Assembly (NCBI GenBank): GCA_023055505.1
Contig: JALIRH010000121.1
Coordinates: 124,001-188,000 of the forward strand
DNA: 64,000 nucleotides
Direction: 5' to 3'
Origin: Callipepla californica brunnescens
Lineage: Eukaryota; Chordata; Aves; Galliformes; Odontophoridae
Shown one piece after another: positions 34,685-48,404 of the stretch (within the stretch, counting starts at the first letter, position 1; each line of letters starts with the position of its first letter). The notes under the pieces were generated by a model that saw only the letters and a list, made by a program, of their open reading frames with translations, made no database searches and had not been told where the DNA came from. The position numbers were made by a program, and so were the translations under genes.

Positions 34685-35277
34685 GTTGGAATAGGACCGA
34701 TGCCGGCTGATTAGAGAAGGCGCTATTGAGTGCACGGCAGCCGGCTGACTGGCGTCTTTCTTCAGCGGCAAAAGCAGCAGGAGCCGCGATTGATGCGATT
34801 GAATGGGAATCCGCGGCTAAGCGCGGTTCGAGCATCAAACTCTCGGCCGCTTTTTCTCTGCTTCTTAAAGGGGGCTATTCCGATGCTCCGGTGACAAGGT
34901 TTTCTGGGGAACCCTTAGAAGCGGTGGAATCACACACGCCTTTGGGAGAGGAACCAGCTTTCCGTACTTAACGCCTCTCCATTGCTTCCATAGTTCTGAA
35001 AAACATACCTTTTTGAGAGAGAATGAGAAAGATCCGCGGGTATTGTAAGAAAATTGAAGTGAATGTGTTAGATTGAGGAAGTAAAAAGGATAACAGCACT
35101 GGTCAGAGAAAAGAATGAAAACGTGCTCGCAGATGAATGAACGATGAAGACATACGTTGCACTCAGTAGCAGAGCAGAATGAGAATCAAAACTTTCCTTC
35201 CCATTAACACTGGGATCCAGCACACATTCTCTTCCAACTCCTGAAACCGAGTCACTTTCACGTGTAAACCGCGAATT

Positions 35278-37050
35278 GTTGGAATAGGACCGCTACCGGC
35301 TGATTTTTGAAAAGCCGCGATTCAGTGCACTGCTGCCGCCTGACTGGCGTCTTTCTTCAGCGGCAAAAGCAGCAGGAGCCGCGATTGATGCGATTCGAGC
35401 CTGAGACGCGGTTCTTCGCGGTTCGAACATTAACACTCTGCCGGTTTGCTATGTTTGTTAAAAGTGGCTTTTGCAACGCTCCGCTGACAGTGTTTTTGGG
35501 GAACACTTCGAAGAGGTGGAATCAAACATACATTTGGTAGAAGAAAAAGTTTAACGTACTTAACGCTACTATTTGACTTTTTAGCTCTGAATACCATACC
35601 GTTCCAAAAGAAAAAGGGAATGAATTGTTTGTTTGGCAAGAAAAACTTGTGTGACGATATTAACTAGAGGTAGGAAAAGGAATAACAAGACTGGTCAGAG
35701 AAAGGAATGAAAACGTGCTCGTAGATGAATGAATGATGCAGACATACGTTGCATTCAGTAGTAGAGCAGAATGAGAATCAAAACTTTCCCTCTCACTGAC
35801 ACTGGGATCCAGCATCCATTCACTTACAACACCAGAATTGGAGTCACTTTCAGGTGTAAACCGCGATTTGTTGGAATAGAACCGCTACCGGCTGATTACT
35901 GAAGACGCAATTCAGTGCACGTCTTTCAACTGACTGGCTTCTTTCTTCAGCGGCAAAAGCAGCAGGAGCCGCGATTGATGCGATTCGAACATGATTCACG
36001 GTTTTCCGCGGTTCGAACATTAGCTCGCTACCGGTTTGCTATGTTTGTAAAAGGTAGCATTTGCAATGCTCAGAACACAGTGTTTTTGGGGAACACTTAT
36101 AAGCGGTGGAATCACACATCCATTTGGTAGAGGAAACAGCTTTCCTTAATAAACGTTTCTCTTTTGCTTCTTTATCTCTGAATACCATACTTTTGCAAAA
36201 GAGAATCGAAAGATACTTGTGTTCGACAAGAAAAAGTTTTTCCATGTATTAACTAGAAGTACGAAAAAGAATAACAACACTGGTCAGAGTAAAGAATGAA
36301 AACGTGCTCGTAGATGAATGAATGATGCAGAGATACGTTGCATTCAGTAGTAGAGCAGAATGAGAATTAAAACTTTCCCTCCCACTAACATTGGGATGCA
36401 GCATACATACACATACAACTCTTGAAACCGAGTCACTTTCACGTGTAAACCGCGATTTGTTGGAGAAGAACCGCTACCGGCTGATTACTGAAGCCGCGAT
36501 TCCGTGCACTTTTACCGGCTGACTAGCGTCTTTCTTCAGCGGCAAAAGCAGCAGGAGCCGCGACTGGTGCGATTGAATCGGAATCCGCGGCTAAGCGCGG
36601 TTCGAGCATCAAATTCTCTGCCGCTTTTTCTCTGCTTCTAAAGGGGGCTATTCCGATGCTCCGGTGACAAGGGTTTCTGGGGAACCCTTAGAAGCGGTGG
36701 AATCACACACGCCTTTGGGAGAGGAATTATCTTTCCGTACTTAACGCCTCTCCATTGCTTTCATAGTTCTGAAAAACATACCTTTTTGAGAGAGAATGAG
36801 AAAGATCCGCGGGTATTGTAAGAAAATTGAAGTGAATGTGTTAGATTGAGGAAGTAAAAAGGATAACAGCACTGGTCAGAGAAAAGAAGGAAAACGTGCT
36901 CGCAGATGAATGAACGATTCAGACGTACGTTGCATACAGTAACAGAGCAGAATAAGAATTAAAACTTTCACTCCTATTAAAACTGGGATCCAGCACACAT
37001 TCTCTTCCAACTCCAGAAACCGAGTCACTTTCACGTGTAAACCGCGAATT
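35278..37050. repeat. Higher-order repeat unit 1 (1773 bp)
   Basis: It consists of three monomers of 592, 589 and 592 bp. Type 1 has GATTTTTGAAAAGCCGCG, type 2 has ACTGAAGACGCAATTCAGTG, and type 3 has ACTGAAGCCGCGATTCCGTG. Confidence 0.92.
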
Positions 37051-38823
37051 GTTGGAGAAGAACCGCTACCGGCTGATTTTTGAAAAGCCGCGATTCAGTG
37101 CACTGCTGCTGTCTGGCTGGCGTCTTTCTTCAGCGGCAAAAGCAGCAGTAGCCGCGATTGATGCGATTCGAGCCTGAGACGCGGTTCTTCGCGGTTCGAA
37201 CATTAACACTCTGCCGGTTTGCTATGTTTGTTAAAAGTGGCTTTTGCAACGCTCCACTGACAGTGTTTTTGGGGAACACTTCGAAGAGGTGGAATCAAAC
37301 ATACATTTGGTAGAAGAAAAAGTTTAACGTACTTAACGCTACTATTTGACTTTTTAGCTCTGAATACCATACCGTTCCAAAAGAAAAAGGGAATGAATTG
37401 TTTGTTTGGCAAGAAAAACTTGTGTGACGATATTAACTAGAGGTAGGAAAAGGAATAACAAGACTGGTCAGAGAAAGGAATGAAAACGTGCTCGTAGATG
37501 AATGAATGATGCAGACATACGTTGCATTCAGTAGTAGAGCAGAATGAGAATCAAAACTTTCCCTCTCACTGACACTGGGATCCAGCATCCATTCACTTAC
37601 AACACCAGAATTGGAGTCACTTTCAGGTGTAAACCGCGATTTGTTGGAATAGAACCGCTACCGGCTGATTACTGAAGACGCAATTCAGTGCACGTCTTTC
37701 AACTGACTGGCTTCTTTCTTCAGCGGCAAAAGCAGCAGGAGCCGCGATTGATGCGATTCGAACATGATTCACGGTTTTCCGCGGTTCGAACATTAGCTCG
37801 CTACCGGTTTGCTATGTTTGTAAAAGGTAGCATTTGCAATGCTCAGAACACAGTGTTTTTGGGGAACACTTATAAGCGGTGGAATCACACATCCATTTGG
37901 TAGAGGAAACAGCTTTCCTTAATAAACGTTTCTCTTTTGCTTCTTTATCTCTGAATACCATACTTTTGCAAAAGAGAATCGAAAGATACTTGTGTTCGAC
38001 AAGAAAAAGTTTTTCCATGTATTAACTAGAAGTACGAAAAAGAATAACAACACTGGTCAGAGTAAAGAATGAAAACGTGCTCGTAGATGAATGAATGATG
38101 CAGAGATACGTTGCATTCAGTAGTAGAGCAGAATGAGAATTAAAACTTTCCCTCCCACTAACATTGGGATGCAGCATACATACACATACAACTCCTGAAA
38201 CCGAGTCACTTTCACGTGTAAACCGCGATTTGTTGGAGAAGAACCGCTACCGGCTGATTACTGAAGCCGCGATTCCGTGCACTTTTACCGGCTGACTAGC
38301 GTCTTTCTTCAGCGGCAAAAGCAGCAGGAGCCGCGACTGGTGCGATTGAATCGGAATCCGCGGCTAAGCGCGGTTCAAGCATCAAATTCTCTGCCGCTTT
38401 TTCTCTGCTTCTAAAGGGGGCTATTCCGATGCTCCGGTGACAAGGGTTTCTGGGGAACCCTTAGAAGCGGTGGAATCACACACACCTTTGGGAGAGGAAT
38501 TATCTTTCCGTACTTAACGTCTCTGCATTGCTTTCATAGTTCTGAAAAACATACCTTTTTGAGAGAGAATGAGAAAGATCCGCGGGTATTGTAAGAAAAT
38601 TGAAGTGAATGTGTTAGATTGAGGAAGTAAAAAGGATAACAGCACTGGTCAGAGAAAAGAAGGAAAACGTGCTCGCAGATGAATGAACGATTCAGACGTA
38701 CGTTGCATACAGTAACAGAGCAGAATAAGAATTAAAACTTTCACTCCTATTAAAACTGGGATCCAGCACACATTCTCTTCCAACTCCTGAAACCAAGTCA
38801 CTTTCACGTGTAAACCGCGAATT
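37051..38823. repeat. Higher-order repeat unit 2 (1773 bp)
   Basis: Same length and monomer order as unit 1, with only scattered base differences seen by eye, for example in the type-1 monomer (GCTGCTGTCTGGCTGGCG against GCTGCCGCCTGACTGGCG). Confidence 0.92.
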
Positions 38824-40596
38824 GTTGGAGAAGAACCGCTACCGGCTGATTTTTGAAAAGCCGCGATTCAGTGCACTGCTGCCGTCTGGCTGGCGTCTTT
38901 CTTCAGCGGCAAAAGCAGCAGTAGCCGCGATTGATGAGATTCGAGCGGAATCCGAGGTTCTGAGCGGTTCGAATATTAACACTCTGCCGGTTTGCTCTGC
39001 TTGTTAAAGAAGGCTTTTGCAACGCTCCGATGATAGTGTTTTTGGGGAACACTTCGAAGAGGTGGAATCAAACATACATTTGGTAGAAGAAAAAGTTTAA
39101 CGTACTTAACGCTACTATTTGACTTTTTAGCTCTGAATACCATACCGTTCCAAAAGAAAAAGGGAATGAATTGTTTGTTTGGCAAGAAAAACTTGTGTGA
39201 CGATATTAACTAGAGGTAGGAAAAGGAATAACAAGACTGGTCAGAGAAAGGAATGAAAACGTGCTCGTAGATGAATGAACGATGCAGACGTACGTTGCAT
39301 TCAGTAGTAGAGCAGAATGAGAATCAAAACTTTCCCTCCCACTAACATTGGGATGCAACATACATACACTTACAACTCCTGAAACGGAGTCACTTTCACG
39401 TGTAAACCGCGATTTGTTGGAGAAGAACCGCTACCGGCTGATTACTGAAGACGCAATTCAGTGCACGTCTTTCAACTGACTGGCTTCTTTCTTCAGCGGC
39501 AAAAGCAGCAGGAGCCGCGATTGATGCGATTCGAACATGATTCACGGTTTTCCGCGGTTCGAACATTAGCTCGCTACCGGTTTGCTATGTTTGTAAAAGG
39601 TAGCATTTGCAATGCTCAGAACACAGTGTTTTTGGGGAACACTTATAAGCGGTGGAATCACACATCCATTTGGTAGAGGAAACAGCTTTCCTTAATAAAC
39701 GTTTCTCTTTTGCTTCTTTATCTCTGAATACCATACTTTTGCAAAAGAGAATCGAAAGATACTTGTGTTCGACAAGAAAAAGTTTTTCCATGTATTAACT
39801 AGAAGTACGAAAAAGAATAACAACACTGGTTAGAGTAAAGAATGAAAACGTGCTCGTAGATGAATGAATGATGCAGAGATACGTTGCATTCAGTAGTAGA
39901 GCAGAATGAGAATTAAAACTTTCCCTCCCACTAACATTGGGATGCAGCATACATACACATACAACTCCTGAAACCGAGTCACTTTCACGTGTAAACCGCG
40001 ATTTGTTGGAGAAGAACCGCTACCGGCTGATTACTGAAGCCGCGATTCCGTGCACTTTTACCGGCTGACTAGCGTCTTTCTTCAGCGGCAAAAGCAGCAG
40101 GAGCCGCGACTGGTGCGATTGAATCGGAATCCGCGGCTAAGCGCGGTTCGAGCATCAAATTCTCTGCCGCTTTTTCTCTGCTTCTAAAGGGGGCTATTCC
40201 GATGCTCCGGTGACAAGGGTTTCTGGGGAACCCTTAGAAGCGGTGGAATCACACACACCTTTGGGAGAGGAATTATCTTTCCGTACTTAACGTCTCTGCA
40301 TTGCTTTCATAGTTCTGAAAAACATACCTTTTTGAGAGAGAATGAGAAAGATCCGCGGGTATTGTAAGAAAATTGAAGTGAATGTGTTAGATTGAGGAAG
40401 TAAAAAGGATAACAGCACTGGTCAGAGAAAAGAAGGAAAACGTGCTCGCAGATGAATGAACGATTCAGACGTACGTTGCATACAGCAACAGAGCAGAATA
40501 AGAATTAAAACTTTCACTCCTATTAAAACTGGGATCCAGCACACATTCACTTACAACTCCTGAAACCGAGTCACTTTCACGTGTAAACCGCGAATT
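38824..40596. repeat. Higher-order repeat unit 3 (1773 bp)
   Basis: Same length and order again. Its type-1 monomer carries a diverged patch at 38936-39050 (GATGAGATTCGAGCGGAATC) that is shared with the monomer at 40597 rather than with units 1 and 2, a sign of gene-conversion-like exchange or of the edge of the homogenised zone. Confidence 0.9.
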
Positions 40597-42649
40597 GTTG
40601 GAGAAGAACCGCTACCGGCTGATTTTTGAAAAGCCGCGATTCAGTGCACTGCTGCCGTCTGGCTGGCGTCTTTCTTCAGCGGCAAAAGCAGCAGTAGCCG
40701 CGATTGATGAGATTCGAGCGGAATCCAGGTTCTGAGCGGTTCGAATATTAACACTCTGCCGGTTTGCTCTGCTTGTTAAAGAAGGCTTTTGCAACGCTCC
40801 GATGATAGTGTTATTGGGGAACACTTAGAAGAGGTGGAATCAAACATACATTTGGTAGAAGAAAAAGTTTAACGTACTTAACGCTACTATTTCACTTCCT
40901 CAGCTCTGAATATCATACCGTTGCAAATGACAATCTGAGTTGTCCGTTTGTTTGGCAAGAAAAACTTGTGTGACTAGAGGTGCTAAAAAAGGTAACAAGA
41001 CTGCTCAGAGAAAAGAATGAAAACTTGCTCGCAGATGAATGAATGATGCAGGCATACGTTGCATTCAGTAGCAGTGCAGAATGAGAATCAAAACTTTCCC
41101 TCTCACTAACACTGGGATCAGGCATCCATTCACTTACAACTCCTGAAACCGAGTCACTTTCACGTGTAAACCGCGATTTGTTGGAGTAGGAACGCTACCG
41201 GCTGATTATTGAAAAGCCGCGATTCAGTGCACTTTTACCGGCTGACTGGCGTCTTTCTTCAGCGGCAAAAGCAGCAGGAGCCGCGATTGATGCGAGTGAA
41301 TCGGAATCCGCGGCTAAGCGCGGTTCGAGCATCAAACTCTCGGCCGCTTTGCTCTGCTTCTTAAAGGGGGCTATTCCGATGCTCCGGTGACAAGGTTTTA
41401 TGGGGAACATTTAGAAGCTGTAGAATCACACATACCATTGGGAGAATTAAATTTTCGTACTTAACTCCTCTCCATTGCTTCCATAGTTCTGAAAAACATA
41501 CCTTTTTGAGAGAAAATGAGAACGATCCACGTGTATTGTAAGAAAATTGAAGTGAATGTGGTAGATTGTGGAAGTAAAAACGATACCAACACTGGTAGGA
41601 GAAAAGAATGAAAACGTGCTCGCAGATGAATGAATGATGCAGACATACGTTGCATTCAGTAGCAGAGCAGAATGAGAATCAAAACTTTCCCTCCTATTGA
41701 CACTGGGATCCAGCACACATTCTCTTCCAACTCCTGAAACCGAGTCACTTTCACGTGTAAACCGCGATTTGCTGGATTAGGACCGCTACCGGCTGATTAT
41801 TGAAAAGCCGCGATTCAGTGCACTGCTGCTGTCTGACTGGTGTCTTTCTTCAGCGGCAAGAGCAGCAGGAGCCGCGAGTGATGCGATTCGAGCCTGATAC
41901 GCAGTTCTTCTCGTTTCAAATAGAAAGCTCGCAGCCGTTTTGCTCTGCTTTTTAAAGAAGGCTTTTGCAATGCTCCGATGACAGTGTTTTTGGGGAACAT
42001 TTCGAAGCGGTTGAATCACACAATGCATTTGGTAGAAAAAACAACTTGACGTATTCAACGCTACTATTTGACTTCTTTAGCTCTGAATATCATACCGTTC
42101 CAAATGAACATCGGAATGATCCGTTTCTTCGACATAAAAACTAGTGTGTCGGTATTATCTAGAGGTACTAAAAAGGAGAAGAACACTGCTCAGAGAAAAA
42201 GAATGAAAACGTGCTCGCAGATGAATGAATGATGCAGACATACGTTGTATACAGTTGCAGAGCAGAATGAGAATCAAAACTTACCCTCCCATTAATATTA
42301 GGATTCAGCTTCCATTCACTTCCAACTCCTGAAACGGAGTCACTTTCACATGGAAACCGCGATTTGCTTGATTAGGACCTCTGCCGGCTGATTCTTGAAG
42401 CCGCTATTCATTGCACGGCACCTTGATGACGCTCGTCTTTCTTCAGCGGCAAAAGCCGCAGGAGCCGCGATTGATGCCATAGAATCGGAATTCGCAGATC
42501 AGCGCCATTCGAACAGAAACCTCGCTGCTGGTGTGATCTACTTGGTAAAGGGGGCTTTTGCGGTGCTCTGATTATAGGGTTTCTTGCTGAACATTTCGAA
42601 GCAGTGGAATCACACCTGATTTGTCTAGAGGAGAAATGACACCTAAGAC

Positions 42650-45600
42650 TATTGCTAACCCGAAACCTAATCCAAGCTCCAACCTTTACCCTATCCACAA
42701 TCTTTGCCCTAACTCACAACCTAACCCTCAACCTCAAGCTAAGCATAACCCTAAGCCTTACTTGAAATGCTAAACCTAACCCTAACCCTAACCTCAAACC
42801 TAGCACTAACCCTACTCCCAACCAAAACCACAACTCTAATCCTAAACCTAAAGCTAACTCTAAATCTAAAGCTAAGCCTAATACTTACCCTTGACCCAAA
42901 TCGTCTCCATAAGAATCACTGTAGCTATTAGCCGAATCCTAACTCTACCTTCAAGCTATCCCTAACTCTGATCCTAATCCAAAACCCAAATTGAAGCCCA
43001 ACCCTAAAACTTGAACAAAGCATCAGATTACCACAACCCTCACCTAACTCGAAACCAAAACCAAAACCTAGCCCTAAAGCTAACCCCAAACCCAATCCAA
43101 ACCCCAAACCTACTCCTATTCCTAAACCTTATCTTAACCCTAAACCAAACCCAAACCCAAGGCCCTCCCCTTCTCTCAGCCTAACACTCAAACTAACCTA
43201 AACCCGAAACTAACCCTACATTTATCCTAATCTTATCCATATTCTAAGACCTAACCCTACTCTGACCAGAAAGCTCATGTTGTCTAAAATCTACCCCTTA
43301 CCTAAAACCTAAATCGACAAAAAAACCTAACCCGAAACCTCAACCTAACTCTTCTCCTAACTAGAACACCAGCACTTCACCTTACCCTAACTGGAAACCT
43401 AGGACTAAATCCTTACCTTGTCCAGAACCCTATTCCTAACCCAAACCAGAATTCTAACCTCTACCCTAACCAAAACCCTTCCCCTAAACCTAAACCTAAT
43501 GCTACCCTCAACCAAACCCTAGCCCTAAATCCTACCCTAAAACCAACACCACGTTTAAGCTCAAACCTCAAGCCTCAAAGAAAGCATCAGATTACCGCAG
43601 ATCTCACCTAACACTAACCCCAATCCAATCCCTACTACTAACCCCAAACCCAATCCAAACACCAAAACTATTCCTATTCCTAAACCTAACACTAAGCCAG
43701 AACCAAACCCAAGGCCTACCCCTTCTCTCAGCCTGACACTCAAACTAACCTAGACCTGAACGCAACGATAAATCAAATACTAAAACTCACCCTTAGCCAA
43801 GGCCCTTTTAGGACCCTTCCCTGGTCCTAAAACTAAAGAGAACCCTACCCCTTCCACTAAACCTTCATCTACATCCCTAACCCTTACCCTAAACCTAAAT
43901 CTACACCAAAACCTAACCCTAACCCTAACATGTCTTCTAACTGTAAAACTAACGCTTCACCTAACCCGAACTGAAACCCCAGGACTAAACCTTACCTAAC
44001 ACCTAGCTATATTCCTAACCCTATCCTGAAACCTAACGTTAACCCTAACCCTAAAAACAACTTGGAACCAAACCCTAACCCTAACCTAACCCTTATCAGA
44101 ACCCTAAATCTAATCCTAACCGTTACCTCAATTTAACTCCAATTCTTCCTGAAATCTAAATGGGACCTTAAAACCAACCCCAGATTGAAGCCCAACCCTA
44201 AACCTAACACAAAGCATTAGATTACCACAGCCATCACCTAACTCTAACCCCAGCCTTAACGCTAATACTATCCCAAACACTATTCCAATTCCTAAACCCA
44301 ACACAAACCCAAAAACACAAAGCCTACAATTCTCACAGCCTAACACTGAAAGGAAACCTAAATCTTACCCTAACTCTAAAACTAATCCAAAGCATGACCA
44401 CAATTTAAACTCTAAATCTACCTTCAAACTAAAGCTGACCCTAACACCAACCTCAAGTAAAAGCCCAACCCTAAGCCTAACACAAAGCATTAGATTACCA
44501 CAACGCTCACCTAACTTCTAACCCCCACCCTAACACTAATACTAAAGCAATCAGATTCCAAATACTAACCCAATTCCTATTCTGAAACCCAAAACTATTC
44601 CAAAAACAAACCCAAGGCCTAACCTTTCTCTCACCCTAACAATCAAAGAAAACCTATTCCTAAACCTAATCCTAAATCTAGTCCTAACCCTAACCCTCAC
44701 CCTTAATCTAACCCCAACCCCCACCCAGAAGCTAACACTTAGCATTGTACAATACCTAAACGTACCCCTAATCCTTATCACTAAACCTAAAAGGAACCTG
44801 AAACATAGTGCTAAATCCGAACCCTAACCCTGAAGACTAACGCTAACAATGAACCAATTCCTATACCTTTTCCTTCCTCCAAATTGATTCCTAGCACTAA
44901 CCCTAACCCTACATTAACCCTATCCTAACCCTAACCCTAACCCTAGCCCTAAACTACATTAACCCTAACCCTAACCCTAACCCTAACCCTAGCCCTAACC
45001 TAACTCTAACCCTAACCCTAACCCTAAACCTAATGCTAACCCTTACCCTACCCTAACCCTAACCCTACCATACCCTAACCCTAACCTACCCTAACACTAA
45101 CCCTAACCCTAACCCTAAACCTAAACCTAAACCTAACCCTAACCCTAACCCTAATTCCTAACCCTTACCTTAACTGTATCACAATCCCTATCATAATTCT
45201 TACCCTAACCCTAACCCTTACCTAACCCTAACCCTAACCCTAACCCTAACTCTAACCTTAACCCTAACCCTAACCCTAACCCTAACCTAACCCTAACCCT
45301 AATCCTAACCCTAACCCTAACTCTAATTCCTAACCCTTACCTTAACTGTATCACAATCCCTATCCTAATTCTTACCTTAACCCTAACCCTTACCTAACCC
45401 TAACCCTAACCCTAACCCTAACCCTAACCCTAACCCTAACCCTAACCGTAACCCTAACCCTAACCCTAACCCTAACCCTAACCCTAACCCTAACCTCAAC
45501 CCTAACCCTAACACTAACCCTAACCCTAATTTTACCCTAACCCTAAGCATACCCTAACCCTAACCCTAACCCTAACCCTAACCCTAACCCCAACCCTAAC

Positions 45601-46740
45601 CTAACCCTAACCCTAACCCTAACCCTAACCCTACCCTAACCCTAACCCTAACCCTAACCCTAACCCTAACCCTAACCCTAACAATAAATTTAACCTTAAC
45701 CCTAACACTAACCCTAACCCTACCCTAACCCTAACCCTAACCCTAACCCTAACCCTAACCCTAACCCTAACCCTACCCTAACCCTAACCCTAACCCTAAC
45801 CCTAACCCTAACCCTAACCCTTACCCTAACCCTAGCCTAACCCAAACCCTAACCCTAACCCTTACCCTTACCCTAACCCTAACCCTAACCCTAACCCTAC
45901 CCCTAACCCTACTTTACCCTAACCCTAATCCTAACACTAACTCTAACTTTATTCCTTACCCTAACACTAATCCAATCCCGAACCCTAACCCTAATCCTAG
46001 CCCTAACTCTAACTTTATTCGTAACCCTACCCCTAATCCAAACAATAACCCTTACCCTAATCAAACCCTATCCCTATTCCTAACCCTTACCCTAACCGTA
46101 TCACAATCCCTATCCTAACTCTTACCATAACCCAAACCCTAACCTAACCCTAACCCTAACCCTAACCCTATCCCTAACCCCTACCCTAACCCTAACCCTA
46201 CCCTAACCTTAACTCTACCCTAACCGTATCCCTACCCTAACCCTAACCCTAATCCTGGCCCTTACTCTAACTTTATTCCTAACCCTACCCCTGATCCAAA
46301 CACTAACCCTAACCTTAATGTAACCCTAACCCTATTCCTAACCCTTACCCTAACTGTATCCCATTCCCTATCCTAACTCTTACCATAACCCTAACCCTGA
46401 TGCTAATGCTAACCCTAACCCTGAATCTAACCCTTACCCTAACCCTATCCCTTACCCAGAAGCTAACACTTAGCGTTGTACAATAACCCTGATGCTAATG
46501 CTAACCCTAACCCTGAATCTAACCCTTACCCTAACCCTATCCCTAAACCTAAAAGGAACCCAAACTCTAACCCTAAATCTGTCCCTGAGCCTAACCTTCA
46601 ACCTTACCCTAACCTTAACCCTAACCCTGTTCCATTCTCTAAACATATCTGTAAGCATTACCTTCATCCTAACTCGAACTCTACCCTAACCCTATCCCTT
46701 TGACCCCAACACAAAACCCAGATTGAGCCTGACCCTAACC
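42650..46740. repeat. Telomere-like array (CCCTAA orientation) with near-perfect core
   Basis: The left part (42650-44900) is strongly diverged and carries the anchor CATCAGATTACC (reverse orientation) at about 43020, 43583, 44211 and 44485, and the marker CAAGGCCTACCCCTTCTCTC near 43711. The right part (44900-46050) contains long perfect CCCTAA runs, for example around 45405-45490 and 45720-45830. 43823-44910 is duplicated at 56931-58413. A short third copy of GAAGCTAACACTTAGC lies near 46457. Confidence 0.94.
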
Positions 46741-48235
46741 TAGGTAGCATAAAGTGTATGTAGGGTGAATTTGAGTTTTAGGGTCAAAGTTAAATTGTTA
46801 GTTTTAGGGTTAGGGTGAAGGATTGCTTTAGTTCTAGTATTAGGGTGTTTGGGGTTAGGGTTAGGGTAAGGATTTTGGAGTGGATTAGGTTTAGGGTCAG
46901 GTTTGGGGGAGTTTTGGGGTTAGGGTTAGATTTAGGATTAGGGTTAGCAAAAAAGGTGTTTTAGTTTTAGTTTAGGTTAGTGCTAGGATTAGGTTGAGTG
47001 TTCTTGTGAAGTTTAGGTTTAGGGTTAGGTTTAGGTTTAGATTGAGGTTTAGGGTAAGGAGTAGGGTTCATTTGACTTTTAGGGTCAGAGTAGAGTTAAG
47101 TCGTGTTAGGGTTAAGGTTAAGAACAGGATTCAGATTCCAATTAGGTTTTGGGTTCCTACTAGGGATAGGCCTCAAATTAGTGTTAAGGTTAGGGTTAGG
47201 GTTAGGTATAGGGAAAGGGTTAGTGTTAAGGCCAGGGCAAGTGTATGGTTTAGGGTAAAGATTGGATTTAGGGTTAGGTTTAGATGTAGGTTTGGTTTGA
47301 TCGTTAGGGTGTGAGAAGGCACCGGCCTTGGATTTCATTTGGAGATTGGGTAAGGTTTAGGAATAGGAATAACATTGGTGTTTAAAAGATGATTAGTGTT
47401 AGTATTAGGGATAGGGTTACGGTTAGAGTTTAGTTAGGGTTGTTAGTTTTAGAGTGAGGGATAGGGGTATGGTTTGGTCTAGTACTTGGGTTAGGGTTTG
47501 GGATAGTCATAGCATTAGTGTTAGGGTTAGGGTTCCGTTAGGGTTGTGGTAATCTGATGCTAGGTGTCGGGATTAGGGTTGTGCTTAAATGTGGGTTTGG
47601 TTTGAGGGTCAGAGTTAGGGTTAGGGTAGAGTTAGAATTAGGGTAAGAGTTAGGATTAGGTTTAGGATTAGGATAAAGATTAGGTTAGGATTAGTGTTGG
47701 CTTTAGGGTTGTGTCTGGGAGAAGGGTTAGTGTTAGGGATAGACTTAGGGTAAGAGTAAGTGTTAGGAATAGGCATAGGTTTTGGGAAAGTTTCAGAGTT
47801 TGGACTGGATTTATGATTAGGGTTAGGGACAAAGATTTTTTGAGATTTGTGATTAGATTTAGGGAGAAAAGTAGGCTGACTTGTGGTCTTAGCAGTAGGT
47901 TTAGGTTTAGGTTTAGGTTTAGGATTCCATTTGTATTTCTTGATCGAGGTTGGGTTAGTTGGAGTGTAAAGGTCAGAGTAGGGTTAGGCCTTGGGATAGG
48001 GTTAAGGTTTGGAATAGGATTAGGATTCAAATGATGTTACGGGTTGGTGTTAGGGTTAGGGAAAGGTTAGGATCAGGGTTGAGGTCAGGGTTAGGTATAG
48101 GAAAAGGGTTAGTGTTAGGGCTAGGGCAATTGGAAGGGTTAGGCTTAGGCTTAGATATTAGGGTTAGGTTTAGGCGGAGGTTTGGTTGGAGTGTCAGGGT
48201 GAGAGAAGGGGTAGGCCTGGGGTTTGGTTTTGGGT
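46741..48235. repeat. Diverged telomere-like array (TTAGGG orientation), block C
   Basis: The orientation switches at about 46740 (CCTAACCTAGGTAGC). The array carries the anchor GGTAATCTGATGC at 47548-47560 and the marker GAGAGAAGGGGTAGGCCTGG near 48200. It ends at the 5' truncation of a provirus near 48235. Arginine/valine-rich frames are repeat artefacts. Confidence 0.92.
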
Positions 48236-48404
48236 TACATCATACAAATCATCCCATACATTAGCTGGGGTGGGAGGTGCAAGGAACAGCCAGCAAAGTG
48301 CTGAGTTCATTCCAATCAGAGGACCTGAAGATCGGGTAGCTACTATCAAACCGTTTGTGTTGCCAATTCCGATGATATTTATGGGGCCCTGATGTTATGG
48401 TTCA

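Larger units (their letters stand above)
34685..42650. repeat. 591-bp satellite array with 1773-bp higher-order repeat
   Basis: Monomers start with GTTGG (variants GCTGG, GCTTG) at 34685, 35278, 35870, 36459, 37051, 37643, 38232, 38824, 39416, 40005, 40597, 41180, 41771 and 42366 (partial), so about 13.5 copies of 583-595 bp. Conserved blocks include GTCTTTCTTCAGCGGCAAAA, GAAAACGTGCTCGCAGATGA and GAGTCACTTTCACGTGTAAA. From 35278 to 40596 three monomer types recur in fixed order, giving three nearly identical 1773-bp units. Short frames on both strands recur at the same spacing and are not thought to be genes. No CENP-B box consensus was seen. Confidence 0.95.

Noticed and set aside
34685..42650. 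Recurrent 60-90 codon frames on both strands of the satellite
   Set aside because: They recur because the monomer recurs, lie on both strands and have no recognisable domain; only the homogenised monomers keep them identical.
34685..42650. CENP-B box in the satellite
   Set aside because: I compared the TTCG-containing stretches with the box pattern by eye and none fits; the centromere idea rests on repeat structure only.
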